Below, in pieces: positions 59,366 through 64,000 of a stretch of DNA of 64,000 nucleotides; positions within the stretch are counted from its first letter, which is position 1, and every line of letters begins with the position of its first letter. The notes beneath the pieces were generated by a model, which saw only the letters and a list, made by a program, of their open reading frames with translations, ran no database searches and was not told the DNA's origin. This DNA comes from Proliferodiscus dingleyae. Lineage: Eukaryota; Ascomycota; Leotiomycetes; Helotiales; Lachnaceae. The DNA lies in contig QYAK01000019.1 in NCBI GenBank assembly GCA_003988795.1, positions 372,001 through 436,000 of the forward strand. Direction: 5' to 3'. The translations under genes were made by a program, and so were the position numbers.

Positions 59366-60196
59366 ATGCCCCTCATCCTCCAACCAGCAACCAAAGAAAA
59401 CGCCCTCCAACGAGGAGAGGCCCAGCTAGAAGCGAATGTACAAGATCCTCTCTTGAAGAGCTTGATGCCAGGCGCACCGTACGACGTGCAAGTCAAGTTC
59501 TTTGGCGAGGCGACTTCCAAGGACTTGGAGAAGCCTGAATTCCGGACCCTTGAAATCATAGACACTGAGGCAGATAAGTAAGCAGACTACTCGCTCGGGC
59601 TCAAGGATTCTGATTGGAATATAACAACCATTGGATGTTTGGTTATAGAGTAAACTGACTTTGATCCAGCAAAGTCGTGGCTTTTGCGCAATGGAGATAC
59701 CCAGCGTCGGCAAGCGGACCGCCTGCGATCGGACTTGAGGAGGTTCCGCTCCCAGAGGGCACGAACTTCCCATTTGTTGAAGCTATCTTTAAGCAATACG
59801 GAGACCTGTCGAAGAAGTACTATGATGCTAAAACAATGTACTGTGAGTATGTCAAAACCCCAAAGCATCCTTCTTTAGGCGGGGTTTCTGATCATGATCT
59901 TCCCATTTTCATTTTTTTGTCTTTCGAAGACTTACAGACCTGCAGATCTCGAATACATGTACGTTCTTCCAGCGTACCAGCGTCAAGGTCTGGGCCAGCG
60001 GCTCATGGATCAGGCTCTGTCGGATGCAGATAGAGATGGTGCGAAAGCTTTCCTTTGCGCCTCGGATCAGGGGAAGCGTCTGTATGTGAAGTCTGGATTC
60101 ACAAATCTCGAGACGCAACTAGTTGATTATAATCATCTTGGTGCGGCTGGAGCGAGACATACGACGGCGATGATTAGAGAGCCTCGTAGAGTGTGA
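59366..60196 (+). CDS. GNAT-family N-acetyltransferase
   Basis: Three exons: 59366-59577, 59670-59842 and 59946-60196; 211 residues. The GNAT fold is complete: strand KVVAFAQWRYPA, then after the second splice LEYMYVLPAYQRQGLGQRL, which holds the acetyl-CoA loop Q-x-x-G-x-G, and AKAFLCASDQGKRLYVKSGF. No transit peptide or membrane segment is seen. This group of small fungal GNATs has no fixed substrate and may acetylate small amines or proteins. Introns are 92 and 103 bp, larger than most in the window. Confidence 0.87.
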
Positions 60197-62067
60197 ATCT
60201 GTAGAGAAGCATCAGAACTAGAGTCGAGTATGTTGTCCTGACGAGTCTATGAAGGAAATAAGGCGGGTTATAGGACGTAGGGAAGGAAATTTGTGATTCT
60301 TGAAACGAAAGACGTTGCTAGAATTGGTCCTATATTCTGGTGGCAACTATATCTTTGAGGCGTGCAATATGATGTTAGAATGTGTATGTGTATATAAGTG
60401 TATCAAGTTTTCGTCTTTTGATCTACGCAGTCATTGCTCTACGCTAACCCTTTGATCCCGAATGTGTTGACAAGTCAGGTAAAATATGAATCTTGTATTT
60501 ATGGGATATCTTTTCCAGCCTCTTCGTGGAAGGAATATAGGTTGCACATTGTTGTGTATAATTTTTTGCTAATTATTGTCATCTTGCAATACAGCTGCCT
60601 CTTTGAGTTTACTGGTTTATTCTTGTTAGCCCGATCAAAGATGGTTTGATATCCTCGATATTATTGTCGAGGCCAAATAAAATTATCCACGCCCTTCAAT
60701 ATAGTAATCGTGGAGAGTGGCACACTGTGATAATCTGTTGTTTCGGGATGAATATATATGCAATATACGGTCTTTCACTTGTAGATGTTAATTTTTGAAA
60801 TGCTAGGCTATGTAGTAGTGAAACAAAATACGAATGATTCGGGTCACTTAAATTACGGCTTTTCAATAATATATTATAGCAAATTTACATACTACTAAGT
60901 ACAGCGCTCGGAAGGGGTATGTGCGGGGAGCTTTGCTTCTGTGGGGATGTGTCAAATGTCACCTCACAGAACTGTCAAAATCCTTTCATTTCTCATTACA
61001 GTTAGAAGTTTTTATCCTTTTTGGTAATTATAGCATTGCTTAACAATAAATCAAGATTTGGCAGATCTGCCTCGCTGGCCACTTTAGTTGCTTCGCTAGA
61101 TAATGTTTGCTTAAACAGTAGTTTCCCTCTGCGATTTGAACTAGTTAGGAACCAGCTCCAACCCCCACGACCTCAAAACTACAAAACATGAGGAGGCTGG
61201 GGAATCGGACTCTGTTTTCCTAAGCGGGTGCAAGAAGTTCGCCAGCAAAGGCCCAACTTTGGTAAGTTCCCCGCCAATAGAATTCTTATTGTTGAGAATT
61301 CGTTGCCTGCTATGGAAAGTGAGGTTTTAAATACCCTCGTTTTTTCGAGACGGTTGTACTATTCTCCGATGCAGACCTGGCGGGAGATATTCGCTTCCTC
61401 AAAAGAGGGAAGATTATTGTAATGGACACAGCCAACGAGGGCGGCCATAGCGAGACGAGTCAGAATAGCTCAGGTAGACAATTCTGAGATATTGAAATGG
61501 ACGGAAGTCTATGGCTTGGATTGGACTTCAGCCAGGCAGAGAATCGATACTGCCAGTGGTTCCTACAGATGTCCTCCTCCATGATGAGGAGGCTGAGAAT
61601 ACGGCTCAGTCCTGCAAATAGGCAATGGTCGAGACATATGCATACGAACATGACTAGGGAGTCTCTCCTTTTGATTCATTCTCCCCCAATAGAAAGCGCC
61701 TTTCTTTCTGGTCAGTTCATATTGCTGCCTAGGCAATGTGATCGTCGTTGCTAAATTCATTAATTAGACTCGAGCGTTTCGAAAGAGCGTGGCAATCATG
61801 ATACGGGCGGTCTGATACCCTGCACAATCTCGGCCTCACCCAGCCCAGTTGGGCGTAGTTGGGTGTCACAGAAAGACTAGTGGAGGCCCAGGGATATAAC
61901 AGTTACCATTGATAAGTCTGAATAATATGAATTGGTTATTGAAACCAATATGTATGAACAAAACAAATATCGCGCTGGGTCACGCGTATGTCACGCGGGA
62001 GGCACCTAACAGCCCTCATATAACCACCACAGTTATCAATACTCCTCCCCTAGCTTTCGTCGTCATC
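60197..62067. other. gene-poor AT-rich region containing the first direct repeat
   Basis: 1.9 kb. It is AT-rich at 60430-61050 and includes the first 58-bp repeat (60876-60933). Frames of up to 85 codons on both strands (61228-61760) do not resemble a protein. This may be decayed mobile-element sequence, but no transposase was recognised. Confidence 0.5.
60876..60933. repeat. 58-bp direct repeat, copy 1
   Basis: Begins ATAGCAAATTTACATACTAC and ends near GGGGAGCTT. It matches the copy at 63876-63933 in 53 of 58 positions and in the same orientation, exactly 3,000 bp away. The two copies bracket the DUF7924-like gene. Confidence 0.85.
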
Positions 62068-63321
62068 TTACGACGCCTGTATGCCAGCCTTTTCCCTCTC
62101 GAGTCGCGCAATGGAGTATATTTTTTCCATAGCCTTTTGTACCACAGGCTGCTGGACCTCGACAAGCCAATCCCTGACATTCTGGATGTAATCGGCGCAC
62201 TTCTGGGCGTCGATAGCAAAATAGAAATGGTCGACATACGACATGTAGTACTTACCATTAGTGGGGTTAAAGTAATGGATGTAGGCGATAGCCATGCGCT
62301 GCGTAATAGCGCACGAGAATACCACAGCGTCAGTAGCTTTAGGCCTGCGGCCTGGGTTTACCTTGTCTAGTACCCAGAGCCACGAGCGTATACGGTGGTA
62401 TCCTGATATCGCTAGCTGGTTTTCCGCCATATACATGTTGCCGTGGGTCGATTCCGACTTGACTTCAAACAGGAGCGAGGGGAATATGTTCGCGAGAGTC
62501 GGCATCGAGTAGGGTTTTACCTCGAGGAGCTCAGCCCCCGTGAGCGCCTCCCTAGACCAGGACTTGTTTGTACGGCGGATGTGAAAGCCGTAATGACGGT
62601 CTGTCTTGGGTCTAGGGAAGTCGTATGGGAAGAGGGGATCGTCACCTCCAAGTAGAGGTTCCTCGGACCAAGGGAGATCACGACCCTCTGCAAGATCCTT
62701 ATGCTTCAGGGGGAAAAGTTCGCTATCCAAAATATCTCGTACCATAGCCTCGTTCGTGTGCCACTTGTTTGTAATTAGGTCGAGGATCTCGTCCAGCTTC
62801 TTCTTGCCTAGCCTTAGTGACCCACGCTGTTCGCGGATGCTCTTAAGCATCGCCTGAATGGGTCGTGGCTTCTCCCTGCCATTCACATCTTGGACAATAT
62901 TGAAGCTCATTAGGCCCTCTTTAATATCGTCACCAGCTATGACGGACCACTTGCTCCAAGTCCCAGTGCTTGAAGGTTCATATGCGTCTATGACATATTC
63001 ATTTATGTCTTGCCGCTTATTGCTTGCCGCCTTGAGGATTGTAGATATAGCCTTGAGCGTGTCGGCCGCTTCTCCCTTTGATATAGATGCACCACTCTCC
63101 TCTACCCAGCTAGGCAGTCCGTAGGTCTTGGAGCGTTTGGGAGCGGGTGCGGCGTCGTCGTCTTCTCGAAAGGATCGCTTCACAGCAGGTGGTGAGTGTA
63201 TCTGTGGAATAGGTGTTAGTTGGGATGATTGAGATTGTGAACTATGCTGTTGTTGGAGAAGGGAGTCACCCTTGGATTTTTGTTTGCGAGGAATGGTTCG
63301 GCCGAAGGGGACGGGCGTCAT
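62068..63321 (-). CDS. DUF7924-like fungal protein, possible PD-(D/E)XK fold
   Basis: A single exon of 417 codons on the minus strand; the ATG is at 63321 (the longer frame starts only with GTG). The N-terminal 70 residues are basic and Ser/Gln-rich with KRSFREDDD and PAPKRSK, which resemble nuclear localisation signals. Residues 70-220 are helical (TLKAISTILKAASNKRQDIN). The C-terminal domain contains LTGAELLEVKPYSMPTLANI, PSLLFEVKSESTHGNMYMAE (Glu286, Lys288) followed by NQLAISGYHRIRSWLW, then VFSCAITQRMAIAYIHYFN. I recall this pattern from the fungal DUF7924 group. The E-x-K motif after a hydrophobic strand, with a downstream AENQ, looks like the core of a PD-(D/E)XK nuclease, but the fold is an inference. 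It lies between two 58-bp direct repeats. Confidence 0.72.
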   Translation of the reverse strand: MTPVPFGRTIPRKQKSKGDSLLQQQHSSQSQSSQLTPIPQIHSPPAVKRSFREDDDAAPAPKRSKTYGLPSWVEESGASISKGEAADTLKAISTILKAASNKRQDINEYVIDAYEPSSTGTWSKWSVIAGDDIKEGLMSFNIVQDVNGREKPRPIQAMLKSIREQRGSLRLGKKKLDEILDLITNKWHTNEAMVRDILDSELFPLKHKDLAEGRDLPWSEEPLLGGDDPLFPYDFPRPKTDRHYGFHIRRTNKSWSREALTGAELLEVKPYSMPTLANIFPSLLFEVKSESTHGNMYMAENQLAISGYHRIRSWLWVLDKVNPGRRPKATDAVVFSCAITQRMAIAYIHYFNPTNGKYYMSYVDHFYFAIDAQKCADYIQNVRDWLVEVQQPVVQKAMEKIYSIARLEREKAGIQAS

Positions 63322-64000
63322 CAACACGGATGATTCGTATGTCTGAGATGGAAAAGCAGAACTCAGATTGTGAGACTATGAAACATAAAGGATTTATAAG
63401 ACAGCGAAAGACAAAGAAGGGTGGGTCAGAGGAATGTTGGACTGTGGGACAAAGAGGAAAAAGATCTAAGACGGGCGACGATAAGTTTTTAGCGTGGATT
63501 GGGAAGAAAGAACAGATAAAGGAAATTTCTTGTGTAATACCAAATACAGCTTCGTAGTTAAACTGTATGTTCTGTGTTGTTTGCCTCTGGCTTTAGACAA
63601 AGGTTGTTAGCCGACGCCCACCACTTTGAGCAATTCCTACAAACTCTACAGTATTATTCATGTGGAGTGGCCGTTATCATTAGAGATTGCAAGATGATCA
63701 AAGATGCCTTTTTACCTCATTTCGCAGTTGGCAGAAGGTATTACCTCGAAGTCGAAGAAGATGCCACGGGAAGCGCTAAGCCGATAACAGCCAGCCCACC
63801 TATACTCACGATTTGACATCCCGAGTAGTAGGATGCGAAACCATTTGATTTGTTGAGTAACCTGATCACTGATCGATAGCAAATTTACATGTTACTAAGT
63901 ACAGCGCTCGGAAGGAGTAAGTGCGGAGAGCTTCTTTGCAAGTCAGATGGCTGACTCAGCGGCCAGACGCCATCCAACATTTATATTTTAGGCATCGATC
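63322..64000. other. region upstream of the DUF7924-like gene, window edge
   Basis: It holds the promoter side of the DUF7924-like gene and the second 58-bp repeat. A plus-strand frame at about 63574-63816 (80 codons) reads like plausible protein but has no recognised family, no clear ATG and no splice partner inside the window; it may be a gene fragment. Confidence 0.45.
63876..63933. repeat. 58-bp direct repeat, copy 2
   Basis: Begins ATAGCAAATTTACATGTTAC and ends near GGAGAGCTT. The five differences from copy 1 are a dinucleotide change and three single changes, mostly transitions. Same orientation as copy 1. Confidence 0.85.

Overview
This window is nuclear DNA from a filamentous ascomycete (Pezizomycotina; Leotiomycetes-like on gene content, which is an impression and not a tested placement). 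The reasons are short spliceosomal introns (mostly 40-120 bp, GT...AG, several with CTAAC/CTRAC-like branch sites), typical fungal housekeeping genes on both strands, a Zn(II)2Cys6 regulator, and fungus-restricted families (modin-like, CorA-like, DUF7924-like). I saw no rRNA, no convincing tRNA, no CRISPR array and no bacterial-style operon. Exon boundaries were worked out by hand from reading frame, splice sites and family similarity; for every multi-exon gene listed the exon lengths sum to an open frame.

Layout. 1-10 kb is gene-poor and holds two accessory genes: a protein with a DUF7587-like domain and a CorA-like two-TM protein. 10-13.3 kb is a protein kinase fused to a C-terminal von Willebrand A domain. 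14.7-17.3 kb is a cytochrome b561 membrane protein with a very long Arg/Ser-rich tail.

17.4-39.7 kb is a dense conserved block: EFM4 methyltransferase (with a small ORF overlapping its stop codon), PP2A scaffold subunit, cytosolic PheRS beta, myotubularin phosphatase, ribosomal protein S3, a NIPA-like Mg2+ transporter, a large acidic protein, delta-COP and APC4. 40-43.7 kb has a GABA/choline-type permease converging on a Zn2Cys6 factor.

44-50.8 kb is again accessory: a modin-like membrane protein, a STAND-type N-terminal/ULD-like protein without a nucleotide-binding domain, and a PH-domain protein. 51.3-60.2 kb is core again: NNF1 kinetochore subunit, (6-4) photolyase/cryptochrome, ATG27, sterol C-14 reductase ERG24 and a GNAT acetyltransferase. 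60.2-64 kb is gene-poor and holds a DUF7924-like gene (possible PD-(D/E)XK fold) lying between two 58-bp direct repeats exactly 3,000 bp apart; this is the most element-like part of the window.

The genes do not form one pathway. Core cell functions (translation, vesicle coats, cell cycle, sterol synthesis, autophagy) are interrupted by lineage-specific membrane and signalling genes at about 3-17, 44-51 and 61-64 kb. The best candidates for something undescribed are the kinase-vWA fusion, the repeat-flanked DUF7924-like gene, the repeated glycine-rich/W-x-D-R modules in the b561 tail, and the DUF7587-like protein with an ADP-ribosyltransferase-like residue pattern.
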